Shown piece after piece: positions 1-6,242 of a DNA stretch of 8,646 bases; the first letter of the stretch is position 1, and each line of letters opens with the position of its first letter. Below the pieces are notes generated by a model. It worked only from the letters and a program-made list of their open reading frames with translations. It was not told the DNA's origin and did not search any database. The stretch is from Chitinophagaceae bacterium. Its GTDB lineage: Bacteria; Bacteroidota; Bacteroidia; Chitinophagales; Chitinophagaceae. Location of the stretch: contig JAEUVL010000250.1 of NCBI GenBank assembly GCA_016786965.1, positions 1 to 8,646 of the forward strand, written 5' to 3'. The translations under genes were made by a program, and so were the position numbers.

Positions 1-1367
1 ATCATGGACACAGGAAATTTACCACAACTCAGGTAACAACTCTTTGATACCTCCGTTACCAGTTGGTTAAACCCTGGATAGATATAATCTGCAAATTGCA
101 CCTCGACGATGGGTTTCAATCCTACAGCACTCATGCCTGCAGTCGATCCCACCACATATGCTTCCTGTATGGCGGTATTAAACACCCGGTGCTCGCCAAA
201 CTGTTCGCCCAATGTGGCAGCTTCTCTGAATACCCCACCCAATCGTTTACCCACATCCTGTCCATATAATACTGCTTCAGGATGCGCTTCCATTATTTCA
301 CGAATGGCAAATAAAGCTGCATCCACCATCATTACCTTCTCAGCTCCGGCCGGGCACCTCTCTCCCTTCTCTTCCGTAACAAGTGTAGGGGCGAATACAT
401 GTTGCTCAACGGTGGCAGGATCTGGCTCCGGCGCTGCCATTGCTCTCGCAAAATCATTGGAGACCAATGCAAGAGCTTCCTTTTCTATTTGTATTATCTC
501 ATTCTCAGGTACTTGCCTTTCTAATAATTTTTGCCTAAGTTTTGGAACAGGATCATTTACAGAATGCCTGGCCAAGTCTTCTTCCGTTCGGTAGAATTCC
601 TTTCTTACACCACTGGTATGATGCCCGAGCAGGGGTACTTGTGCATGAACCAGGTATGGTTTCCTTTCCTGGCGCACAAAATCAACTACTTCTTTCATCA
701 CAGCATAAGAGGCTTCAAAATCGCTGCCATCCACCTGTACCCTTTTTAATCCTTTAAATCCGGCGGCAAATTCAAATGCATTCATGGCCCTGGCTTCTTC
801 AGCAGTAACGCTGATGCCCCAGTTATTATCCTGCACTAAGTAAATGATCGGCAATTGTTTCAACACGGCAAATTGTAACGCTTCGCTTACTTCTCCTTCT
901 GTCATACTGGCGTCTCCAAGAGAACAGAGAACAACGGTTTCTCTGAATCCTTCTGATGTTTGGGCCCTATACTTCACTCCTTGCGCCACTCCTGTAGTTG
1001 GAATCGCCTGCATTCCTGTTGCACTGCTCTGGTGTATAATTGTAGGGCGGTCACCTCCTTTATAATTGGGATGAGAATAATATTCCCGGCCACCGGTAAA
1101 TATATCATTGCCCTTAGCGAGCAATTGCAGCATCTGCTCATAAGGAGAAAAGCCGATACCCATGATCAGGCTCTCGTCCCGGTAATAAGGGCTTACATAA
1201 TCATGCGGATGCAAATGAAATGCTGCCGCCAGTTGTATAGCCTCATGTCCGCGGGAGGTGGAATGCACATACTTGCAAACAGGGCGATTTGCCTCGTAGG
1301 TATCGGCCATTGCGCTGGCCTGGCACATCAGGCGGTAGGCTCTCAGGAGTATGTTTATATCAATCAT
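1..1367 (-). CDS. Fused alpha/beta E1 component of a 2-oxoacid dehydrogenase complex (3' end outside window)
   Basis: This is a thiamine diphosphate-dependent E1, which decarboxylates a 2-oxoacid and passes the acyl group to the lipoyl E2. The 455 residues visible contain an E1-alpha part (about 1-310) and the start of an E1-beta part (about 345 onward), joined by a charged linker, so the two subunits are one chain. The ThDP/Mg motif starts at GDASMTEGE (151-159) and ends at DNNWGIS (180-186). GHHTS (248-252) matches the conserved histidine loop of branched-chain E1-alpha. In the beta part, FNTAIQE (396-402) carries the conserved catalytic-type glutamate and EVQFADYI (422-429) is typical. The ATG is fixed because two in-frame TAA codons directly precede it. 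Fused forms are usually well over 600 residues, so about a third is missing. Branched-chain 2-oxoacids (isovalerate type) are the likeliest substrate, but pyruvate cannot be excluded. No E2 or E3 gene is visible. Confidence 0.93.
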   Translation of the reverse strand, partial: MIDINILLRAYRLMCQASAMADTYEANRPVCKYVHSTSRGHEAIQLAAAFHLHPHDYVSPYYRDESLIMGIGFSPYEQMLQLLAKGNDIFTGGREYYSHPNYKGGDRPTIIHQSSATGMQAIPTTGVAQGVKYRAQTSEGFRETVVLCSLGDASMTEGEVSEALQFAVLKQLPIIYLVQDNNWGISVTAEEARAMNAFEFAAGFKGLKRVQVDGSDFEASYAVMKEVVDFVRQERKPYLVHAQVPLLGHHTSGVRKEFYRTEEDLARHSVNDPVPKLRQKLLERQVPENEIIQIEKEALALVSNDFARAMAAPEPDPATVEQHVFAPTLVTEEKGERCPAGAEKVMMVDAALFAIREIMEAHPEAVLYGQDVGKRLGGVFREAATLGEQFGEHRVFNTAIQEAYVVGSTAGMSAVGLKPIVEVQFADYIYPGFNQLVTEVSKSCYLSCGKFPVSM

Positions 1368-1391
1368 TTATTAGCAAGCATTGCAGCCTAG

Positions 1392-1422
1392 CAAAAATAA
1401 GGGAAAGCGGTGCCCCTGAAAA
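1392..1422 (-). promoter_or_regulatory. Candidate Bacteroidota promoter for the E1 gene
   Basis: Read on the minus strand, bases 1399-1392 are TATTTTTG, a full match to the Bacteroidota -7 consensus TAnnTTTG. Nineteen bases upstream lies TTTT (1422-1419), three of four matches to the -33 box TTTG. The -7 box ends 24 bases before the E1 start codon, which would give a short leader. The -33 box overlaps the terminator tail of the upstream hydrolase gene. It is found by pattern only and has no transcript support. Confidence 0.5.
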
Positions 1423-1454
1423 GAAAAGCCACCTGTATTAAAACAGATGGCTTT
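1421..1454 (-). terminator. Intrinsic terminator of the fumarylacetoacetate-hydrolase-family gene
   Basis: AAAGCCA (1425-1431) pairs with TGGCTTT (1448-1454), and CTGT (1433-1436) with ACAG (1443-1446). One mismatch lies between the two stems and the loop has six bases. On the minus strand the hairpin is followed by TTTTCTTTTC. It starts 25 bases after the hydrolase stop codon, which separates that gene from E1. Confidence 0.8.
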
Positions 1455-1478
1455 GATATAAAGCAATTGGTTTGGTGC

Positions 1479-2090
1479 TTATTTTACTTCCAGGGTAAAC
1501 ATGCTGTCGTCTTCAATAAATCCTTCCAGTTCATCTCCCACCACCACTTCTCCCACTCCGGCCGGTGTGCCGGTAAAGATCACATCTCCTATATTCACCG
1601 AGAAAAAGTTGGAGATATAGGCTACTATTTTATCAAAACTGTGTATCATATTAGAAGAATTGCTCTGTTGCACCAGTTCTTTATTCTTGTACATACAGAA
1701 GTTTATATCCTTCTTGTTTTTTATATTGCCAAAAGGTATCCATTTACCGATCACGGCAGAGTTATCCCATGCCTTCGCTTTTTCCCAGGGCAATCCTTTT
1801 TCTTTCAATTCATTTTGGATATCACGGGCGGTAAAATCGATACCGGCAGTGATAGCATCATAATATTTAGCAGCAAACTTGTCCTGGATATATTTTCCAT
1901 TCTTACTGATACGGATCACCAGTTCACATTCATAATGCAGCTCGTTGGTAAACTCGGGATAATAGAATGGTGTATGCGGTTGTAATAAAGCACTTTTGGG
2001 CTTCATAAAAATGACCGGTTCGTCGGGAACTTCATTTCCCAGTTCCTGGGCATGTGCCACATAATTGCGGCCTACACAAAAAATTTTCAT
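1479..2090 (-). CDS. Fumarylacetoacetate hydrolase family protein (FAHD1-like acylpyruvase/oxaloacetate decarboxylase type)
   Basis: This 203-residue cytosolic enzyme is the compact single-domain form of the FAH superfamily, close in layout to FAHD1 and YcgM. Members cleave or decarboxylate 2-oxo compounds such as acylpyruvates and oxaloacetate with a divalent metal. RNYVAHAQELGN (8-19) is the family opening, with H13 and E16 matching the catalytic His/Glu pair. HYECELV (52-58) gives metal ligands E54 and E56, and D85 in GIDFTARD (83-90) is the third. K104 or K106 may be the catalytic lysine. IGDVIFTGTPAGVG (167-180) is the signature loop. All key residues are present, so it is probably active, but the substrate cannot be read from sequence. 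The ATG starts exactly at the conserved MKIFCVGRNY. A 165-base gap upstream (2091-2255) holds no gene and no convincing promoter box. A terminator closes the gene. Confidence 0.93.
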   Translation of the reverse strand: MKIFCVGRNYVAHAQELGNEVPDEPVIFMKPKSALLQPHTPFYYPEFTNELHYECELVIRISKNGKYIQDKFAAKYYDAITAGIDFTARDIQNELKEKGLPWEKAKAWDNSAVIGKWIPFGNIKNKKDINFCMYKNKELVQQSNSSNMIHSFDKIVAYISNFFSVNIGDVIFTGTPAGVGEVVVGDELEGFIEDDSMFTLEVK

Positions 2091-2255
2091 ACAATGGCTG
2101 TGTTTTTAATAAATATATCGGATACACCAAAGGGCTGTTCATCCCATATATTCAGGCATTCATTATGTCAATTGGATTTTAATTCCGAAAGGTTGGTTGT
2201 ATCCGGTGCTACCGGTTACAGTCGGGCTGCTAAAGTAAGTAATCAATCTCACTTC

Positions 2256-2831
2256 TCATAGTGAAAACTCCTGATTATTTACCTTATTCATGGCGGTGGT
2301 AATCCCTTGTGTGGCAAAGATTTCGATGATTTCCACGGCCTTTTCTATCTTTAATTTTACCAGGGGTACTTCTTCAGTTCTCCATTTGCCCAGTACAAAT
2401 TCAGCCTGCAGCCCTTTGGGGTAATCATTGCCGATACCAAAGCGAAGCTTGGGATATTCATGTGTTCCCAGCAGTTCAAAAATGCTTTTCAGCCCGTTGT
2501 GGCCAGCATCGCTGCCACCGGGACGCACCCGCAGTTTGCTCAGCGGAAGGGCGATATCGTCTACTATTACCAGTATCCTGTCGGTGCTTATTTTCTCCTT
2601 ATCCATCCAATATTTCACGGCTTTTCCACTCAGGTTCATGTAGGTAGTGGGGCAAATGCACACAAAGGCTTTCCCTTTCCACTTTACCTCGGCCACATAC
2701 GCCAGCCTGCTGGTAGTAAAACTTCCGCCATGCTTTTGTACAAATGCATTCACCACATCAAACCCTATGTTATGCCGGGTGTGTGCATATTCATCGCCAA
2801 TATTTCCCAATCCAACTACGAGGTATTTCAT
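2256..2831 (-). CDS. pth: Peptidyl-tRNA hydrolase (Pth)
   Basis: Pth cleaves the ester bond of peptidyl-tRNAs that drop off stalled ribosomes and so recycles tRNA; it is normally essential. The 191 residues match the usual length. The active site is complete: N10 in GLGNIG, H20 in the TRHN motif (18-21), N66 in TTYMNLSG (62-69), D91 in VDDIALP (90-96) and N112 in GGSDAGHNGLKS (105-116). The ATG at MKYLVVGLGN is preferred over an in-frame TTG six codons upstream because family members begin right at this strand. It follows prs and rplY, an order also seen in Bacillus. Here, however, a terminator separates it from rplY, so it probably has its own promoter. The leader is A/T-rich with no Shine-Dalgarno sequence. 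Confidence 0.97.
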   Translation of the reverse strand: MKYLVVGLGNIGDEYAHTRHNIGFDVVNAFVQKHGGSFTTSRLAYVAEVKWKGKAFVCICPTTYMNLSGKAVKYWMDKEKISTDRILVIVDDIALPLSKLRVRPGGSDAGHNGLKSIFELLGTHEYPKLRFGIGNDYPKGLQAEFVLGKWRTEEVPLVKLKIEKAVEIIEIFATQGITTAMNKVNNQEFSL

Positions 2832-2850
2832 TATTCTAATTCTATTCAAT

Positions 2851-2858
2851 CAAATATC
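2851..2858 (-). promoter_or_regulatory. Weak candidate -7 box for pth
   Basis: On the minus strand this reads GATATTTG, one mismatch from TAnnTTTG, and it ends 19 bases before the pth ATG. No good -33 TTTG lies at the expected distance, because that stretch is the T-tract of the rplY terminator. The need for a promoter is inferred from that terminator. Confidence 0.25.
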
Positions 2859-2871
2859 GGAAATAGTGCAT

Positions 2872-2903
2872 AAAAAAACCCAGCCCGGAAAAGGGATGGG
2901 TTT
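2872..2903 (-). terminator. Intrinsic terminator of the prs-rplY unit
   Basis: AAACCCA (2876-2882) pairs with TGGGTTT (2897-2903), with an inner CCC/GGG stem (2884-2886 with 2893-2895) and a GGAAAA apex. On the minus strand the stem runs into seven consecutive T residues (2878-2872). It lies 20 bases past the rplY stop and 40 bases before the pth start, so most transcripts of prs-rplY should stop here. Confidence 0.85.
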
Positions 2904-2923
2904 AAATATCGGAAGCAAAGAGA

Positions 2924-3565
2924 TTATTTCTTTGCAGCAGGTTTCGCAGCAGGCGCAGCAGCAGCGGCAGCAGGTGCGGCAGCTTTTGCAGCAGGCGCAG
3001 CAGTTGCTTCTTCCTGTTTTAATTGTCTTGTCAATACCACAGAAGCGATAGGAATACGGGGAGAATTCAAAAACTCATAATTGTCCACCTTCACATCTTC
3101 TACCCGGATATTACCGTTCAGTTCCAGGCTGTCAATGTTTACTTCGATCTGCTCTTTCAGGTATTTAGGTAATGTTTTTACTTTCAGTGATTTCATTTTG
3201 GTAACCAGTTTACCACCATCCTTTACTCCTTTAGAAGCACCTACCAGCTTCAGCGGAATATCTGCGATCACTTTCTTGTCTTCTACCAGTTCCAGTAAAT
3301 CGATATGGATGAGCTTGTCATCTATCTTGTCAAACTGCAGATCTTTCATGATCGTACGGTATGTCTTACCGTCCAACACTACTTCAGCTACCTGGAAACT
3401 TGGGGTGTACACTAATTTTTTGAAAGCCGCAGCAGGAGCAGCAAAACTGATCTCCTCTGAGCCGCCATAAATTACACCGGGCACCAGTCCCTGAGAGCGG
3501 AGTTGTCGGGTGGCGCCTTTGCCGAATCCGGTCCTCAGTTGTCCTTCGATTGTAATTGATTTCAT
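2924..3565 (-). CDS. rplY: 50S ribosomal protein L25, long Ctc-type form with alanine-rich tail
   Basis: L25/Ctc binds 5S rRNA in the large ribosomal subunit. The 213 residues contain the L25 domain (about 1-95: MKSITIEGQLRTGFGKGATR at the start, then GLVPGVIYGG) and the C-terminal beta domain of the Ctc form (about 96-182, with VIADIPLKLVG and the LPKYLKEQIEVNI segment). Residues 183-213 are a low-complexity Ala/Pro/Lys tail ending in KK. Such tails occur on many Bacteroidota L25 proteins and may touch rRNA, but that role is inferred. The start is taken at MKSIT, where the domain begins. A TTG start 18 codons upstream would almost touch the prs stop codon and adds nothing family-like. The gene follows prs by 54 bases, so the two are very likely co-transcribed, and it ends at a strong terminator. 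Confidence 0.96.
   Translation of the reverse strand: MKSITIEGQLRTGFGKGATRQLRSQGLVPGVIYGGSEEISFAAPAAAFKKLVYTPSFQVAEVVLDGKTYRTIMKDLQFDKIDDKLIHIDLLELVEDKKVIADIPLKLVGASKGVKDGGKLVTKMKSLKVKTLPKYLKEQIEVNIDSLELNGNIRVEDVKVDNYEFLNSPRIPIASVVLTRQLKQEEATAAPAAKAAAPAAAAAAPAAKPAAKK
2946..3003. repeat. In-frame direct repeat in the rplY alanine-rich tail
   Basis: GCAGCAGGCGCAGCAG occurs exactly at 2946-2961 and again at 2988-3003, with further GCAGCAG and GCGGCAG units between. The copies are 42 bases apart, a multiple of three, so slippage or recombination between them would add or remove 14 residues of the Ala/Pro tail without a frameshift. Confidence 0.85.
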
Positions 3566-3598
3566 TGTTATGTTGTTTAAATTTTTACAAGTTCTGTT

Positions 3599-3620
3599 GT
3601 TGACATGCATACTTGTCAAC
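3599..3620 (-). promoter_or_regulatory. Perfect inverted repeat between prs and rplY
   Basis: GTTGACA (3599-3605) and TGTCAAC (3614-3620) are a perfect seven-base inverted repeat around an eight-base centre. Its outer edge is the last base of the prs stop codon, and it lies 33 bases before the rplY ATG. In mRNA it would form a hairpin between the two genes. No T-run follows, so it is not a classical terminator; a processing site, mRNA stabiliser or protein-binding site are options. Confidence 0.5.
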
Positions 3621-4567
3621 TATTTGTCTCTTCGCTGCGAATGAATGAACAGGCTTGTTATGCTCTTATTTTCATACGCATTGCGGATAGCTACTGCGAA
3701 AAGTTCAGCCACACTCAGCACTTTTATTTTCTGACTTTCCTTTCTCACCGGTATCGTATCACACACGATCAGTTCTTCGAGCACACTATTCTCAATGTTG
3801 TCATATGCCTTTCCGCTCAATACCGGGTGGGTAATCAATGCCCTCACACTCCTTGCTCCCTTTTCTTTTAAAAGACCTGCACTTTTTGCCAGTGTGCCGC
3901 CGGTATCACAGATATCGTCAATAATTACCACGTCCCGGTTTGTCACATCACCTATCACCACCATGCTGGCAATTTCGTTGGCCCGCTTACGGTGCTTATC
4001 GCAGATCACCATTTCGGCATTGAAATAACTGGCTATTTCCCTGATGCGGTTTGTTGCTCCCACATCGGGGGCCGCAAAGGTAAGGTTTTCCAGCTTCAGA
4101 TTTTCTATATAAGGGATAAAAACTGCATGACTATCAAGGTGGTCCACGGGTATGTCAAAATATCCTTGTATCTGGGGAGCATGCAGGTCCATAGTTATTA
4201 CCCTGTCGGCACCCGCAGCTACTAACATATTGGCAACCAGCTTACTACCAATAGCCACCCTGGGGCGGTCCTTCCGGTCTTGCCGGGCATAGCCATAGTA
4301 AGGAATAACTGCAATCACCTTATAAGCGGACGCTCTGCGGGCCGCATCTATCATCAGAAGCAATTCCATTAAGTTCTCGGCTGGCGAAAAGGTGCTTTGT
4401 ACCAGGAAAACATAGTCTCCCCTTACACTTTCCAGGAAAATTGGGCTGATCTCCCCGTCGCTGAAGCGCTGGATATTGACCTTTCCCAGTCTTGTACCAT
4501 ACCTTTTACAGATTTGTTCGGCTAATTGCTGAGAGCCTGTTCCGGCGAATATTTTAGCAGTTTGCAT
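3620..4567 (-). CDS. prs: Ribose-phosphate pyrophosphokinase (PRPP synthetase)
   Basis: Prs makes PRPP from ribose 5-phosphate and ATP, feeding purine, pyrimidine, histidine, tryptophan and NAD synthesis. The 315 residues match the class I bacterial enzyme. FSDGEI (35-40) is in the ATP-contacting region. RQDRK (95-99) belongs to the flexible catalytic loop. MDLHAPQIQGYF (126-137) holds the conserved histidine H129 and follows the PRPP-synthetase signature region. K191 and R193 in DKHRKRANE correspond to the catalytic Lys/Arg flap. VVIIDDICDTGGT (213-225) is the PRPP/ribose-phosphate binding loop. THPVLSGKA follows as in other members. Nothing is missing, so it should be active. The ATG is 17 bases downstream of a candidate promoter, and rplY follows 54 bases after the stop. 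Confidence 0.97.
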   Translation of the reverse strand: MQTAKIFAGTGSQQLAEQICKRYGTRLGKVNIQRFSDGEISPIFLESVRGDYVFLVQSTFSPAENLMELLLMIDAARRASAYKVIAVIPYYGYARQDRKDRPRVAIGSKLVANMLVAAGADRVITMDLHAPQIQGYFDIPVDHLDSHAVFIPYIENLKLENLTFAAPDVGATNRIREIASYFNAEMVICDKHRKRANEIASMVVIGDVTNRDVVIIDDICDTGGTLAKSAGLLKEKGARSVRALITHPVLSGKAYDNIENSVLEELIVCDTIPVRKESQKIKVLSVAELFAVAIRNAYENKSITSLFIHSQRRDK

Positions 4568-4583
4568 GGCTGAAAATGTGCGG

Positions 4584-4616
4584 CGAAGATACTAATTCAG
4601 CTATGGGATTAGCAAA
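4584..4616 (-). promoter_or_regulatory. Candidate promoter for prs-rplY
   Basis: On the minus strand, TTTG (4616-4613) is followed after 21 bases by TATCTTCG (4591-4584), one mismatch from TAnnTTTG. The spacer is slightly longer than the usual 19. The box ends 16 bases before the prs ATG, which would give a very short leader. Only the pattern supports it. Confidence 0.4.
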
Positions 4617-4678
4617 AAAAACTGCGCTTGTACTGTTCCGGGAACCCGTCTTCCTGCATATAAACCAGTTTAATCCGT

Positions 4679-4891
4679 TTATCGCATGACAACAGCAGCA
4701 GACGGTGCTTTTTCCTCCCGGTTATTCTCAAGGGCAGGTTCGCTGTTTTTTACCCGGGAGGAGCTGGCATTGCAACTGTAGAACAGGGAAGAACAAATAA
4801 ATATAGACAGCACTAACGCAACTGCATAAACCACTGCAAAGAAAAGAATGGGGTGCAGTGAACCCACAGGAGTTAAGGATTTGGTTTTCAT
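4679..4891 (-). CDS. Small single-helix membrane protein, unknown function
   Basis: I do not recognise this 70-residue protein. After a short basic N-terminus (MKTKSLTPVGSLHP) there is one strongly hydrophobic segment (about 15-37, ILFFAVVYAVALVLSIFICS) followed by a polar tail rich in Ser, Asn, Glu and Arg. A cysteine at 41 follows the helix (LFYSC), but it lies too far in for a normal lipobox. The most likely layout is a one-pass inner-membrane protein. The ATG is used; an in-frame TTG eight codons earlier is possible. It sits between prs and radC, diverges from radC, and has no obvious terminator. Length and composition alone do not prove it is a gene: an intact open frame, an ATG and a clean helix are the only evidence. 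Confidence 0.5.
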   Translation of the reverse strand: MKTKSLTPVGSLHPILFFAVVYAVALVLSIFICSSLFYSCNASSSRVKNSEPALENNREEKAPSAAVVMR

Positions 4892-4950
4892 ACATACCAG
4901 ATTTAGTGTTTTCAATAGGTTGGGATATCTTATCTGGCGGCTTGTTATTA

Positions 4951-4972
4951 TTTACACCTGCTGAGGTGTTAA
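4951..4972. promoter_or_regulatory. Palindrome in the divergent region upstream of radC
   Basis: ACACCT (4954-4959) and AGGTGT (4964-4969) form a perfect six-base inverted repeat around GCTG. After one mismatched pair it continues with TT/AA. It lies 31 bases before the radC ATG and 60 bases before the small membrane gene's ATG, on the opposite strand. No T-run follows on either side, so an operator for a dimeric regulator fits better than a terminator. Confidence 0.4.
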
Positions 4973-5002
4973 TGATATAAAAATATTAGCTATAATTGTT
5001 CT

Positions 5003-5695
5003 ATGCAAGAGCATAAGTACTCTATTAAACAATGGGCAAAAGACGACCGACCCCGTGAAAAACTACTAGCTAACGGGCCTGAGATCCTTAGTAATTCAGA
5101 GCTACTGGCCATCCTTATTCATAACGGAAATAAAGAAAAAACTGCTGTAGGCCTTGCCCGGGATGTATTAAAACTGGGGAAAGACAATCTCGTGGAATTG
5201 GGTAAATTATCCATAAATGACCTGAAGAAAGTAAAGGGTATCGGCGAAGCTAAAGCCATTACGATACTGGCTGCGCTGGAGCTTGGAAGAAGACGTCATT
5301 CATCTCTTTCGCTGGAGAAGTCAACTATCAGGAGCAGTAAGGATATTGCCAGCTACCTGCAGACCAAATTAAGAGATTACCGGCATGAAGTATTTGCCGT
5401 GCTTTTTCTCAACCAGGCCAATAAGGTCAATCATTTTGAAATAATAAGTGAAGGCGGCATTACCAGCACCATTGCCGACCCCCGGATCATCCTCCGCAAG
5501 GCCCTGGAAGAAGATGCCGTTAATATCATTCTCTGCCATAATCACCCGTCGGGCAGCCTTAAACCGAGCCGCTCCGACGAACACCTAACAACCAAAATAA
5601 AAGAGGCTGCCCGGCTACTTGACATTTGTGTAATGGACCATATAATTGTAAGCGAAAAAGGCTACTACAGCTTCGCAGATGAAGGGATTTTATAG
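5003..5695 (+). CDS. radC: RadC family protein (JAB/MPN domain)
   Basis: The 230-residue protein has the normal RadC layout. An N-terminal UPF0758 domain with a helix-hairpin-helix spans about 5-97 (IKQWAKDDRPREKLL at the start, DLKKVKGIGEAKAITIL at 73-89). A C-terminal JAB/MPN metallo-domain spans about 108-230. The metal site is complete: HNHPSG (179-184) with H179 and H181, D192 in SRSDE, and the catalytic-type glutamate E150 in SEGGITST. RadC was named for DNA repair, but that role was later disputed; the JAB domain suggests a zinc hydrolase of unknown substrate. It is the only plus-strand gene here and forms a single unit. The leader holds TATAATTG (4991-4998), too close to the ATG to be a usual -7 box. 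The convergent gap to the next gene (5696-5841) shows no strong terminator. Confidence 0.96.
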   Translation: MQEHKYSIKQWAKDDRPREKLLANGPEILSNSELLAILIHNGNKEKTAVGLARDVLKLGKDNLVELGKLSINDLKKVKGIGEAKAITILAALELGRRRHSSLSLEKSTIRSSKDIASYLQTKLRDYRHEVFAVLFLNQANKVNHFEIISEGGITSTIADPRIILRKALEEDAVNIILCHNHPSGSLKPSRSDEHLTTKIKEAARLLDICVMDHIIVSEKGYYSFADEGIL

Positions 5696-5841
5696 TTAAA
5701 GCCTGATAGATAGCAGATAAAATAATCTTACCTCTAAGGCTGCTGGTATTAATCGTTATTCTCACTTATCAGAAAAAACCAGAAAAGCACTGACTTCTGA
5801 AATACTAAAGGATTATCATCTACGATTTCTTTCTTAAAAAC

Positions 5842-6156
5842 TTATGCCTGTGCCGTTGGCCCACCGAAATTCAGGGGGAGTTGTATCTCTTCCAGGTCCT
5901 TGATAGGTCCGTTGATGGATTCGTATTTATGAATATTTTCCATCATGGCCTTCATAAATCGCTTGGCATGTTGTGGGGTAAGTATGATCCTTGATTTTAC
6001 TTTGCTTTTGGGGGTTCCCGGCATTACATTCACAAAGTCTATTACAAACTCCGCATGCGAATGAGTGATGATTGCCAGGTTGGCGTAGGTTCCTTCTGCC
6101 ACTTCCTCTGATATTTCAATATTTAGCTGATTAGGCTGATTTTCCAGTTGATCCAT
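5842..6156 (-). CDS. DUF3467 domain-containing protein
   Basis: This 104-residue soluble protein matches the DUF3467 family in layout: a short polar N-terminus, then NLNIEI-like strand (QLNIEISEEVAEGTYANLAII, residues 10-30), SHAEFVIDFVNVMPG (33-47), a basic turn and RIILTPQHAKRFMKAM (56-71), ending in a glycine/proline tail. No catalytic motif is seen and the function is not known. In many Bacteroidota the family is, as far as I recall, found next to the RNA polymerase genes rpoB/rpoC. Here it follows lipoprotein genes, from which a strong terminator separates it. The ATG is preceded by an A-rich leader. TATTTTTA (6177-6170, minus strand) resembles a -7 box but lacks a well-spaced -33 partner. 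Confidence 0.88.
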   Translation of the reverse strand: MDQLENQPNQLNIEISEEVAEGTYANLAIITHSHAEFVIDFVNVMPGTPKSKVKSRIILTPQHAKRFMKAMMENIHKYESINGPIKDLEEIQLPLNFGGPTAQA

Positions 6157-6198
6157 TTATATCTTTTTGTAAAAATAGGATTTGTGGCCTTATCAAAG

Positions 6199-6227
6199 AA
6201 AAAGGCTGTCTCTTTGACAGCCTTTTC
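6199..6227 (-). terminator. Intrinsic terminator of the downstream lipoprotein gene
   Basis: AAAAGGCTGTC (6200-6210) and GACAGCCTTTT (6216-6226) form a perfect 11-base stem with a five-base loop. On the minus strand it runs into TTTTTCTTTG. It starts 16 bases after the lipoprotein stop and lies upstream of the DUF3467 gene. The flanking A and T runs would allow it to work from either strand. Confidence 0.9.
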
Positions 6228-6242
6228 AATAAAACAAGTGCA

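Noticed and set aside
109..594. 161-residue plus-strand open frame
   Set aside because: It is antisense to the E1 gene, whose beta-domain motifs are clear on the other strand. Its Ser/Thr/Ala-rich translation has no domain features.
960..1391. 143-residue plus-strand open frame
   Set aside because: It overlaps the N-terminal part of E1 on the opposite strand, where the ThDP motif is coded; it is a shadow frame.
1410..1985. 191-residue plus-strand open frame
   Set aside because: It is antisense to the FAH-family gene, which shows all catalytic motifs on the minus strand.
2940..3010. Repeated GCAGCAG units considered as a non-coding tandem repeat or CRISPR-like array
   Set aside because: The units are irregular, lie in frame inside rplY and encode a known type of Ala/Pro/Lys tail; there are no unique spacers of constant length.
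2460..3051. Several plus-strand frames over pth and the rplY tail, including a Gln-rich one
   Set aside because: They are antisense translations of pth and of the GCAGCAG-rich rplY tail; the Gln run is only the reverse reading of Ala codons.
3599..3605. TTGACA within the prs/rplY inverted repeat as a sigma70 -35 box
   Set aside because: Bacteroidota promoters use a different consensus (TTTG and TAnnTTTG), and no matching -7 box lies at the right distance before rplY.
4611..4678. Possible terminator after the small membrane gene (T-run at 4620-4613 on the minus strand)
   Set aside because: The only stem that could precede the T-run is AAACTG/CAGTTT with a loop of over 40 bases, plus a tiny GTTCC/GGAAC dyad; neither makes a convincing hairpin next to the T-run.
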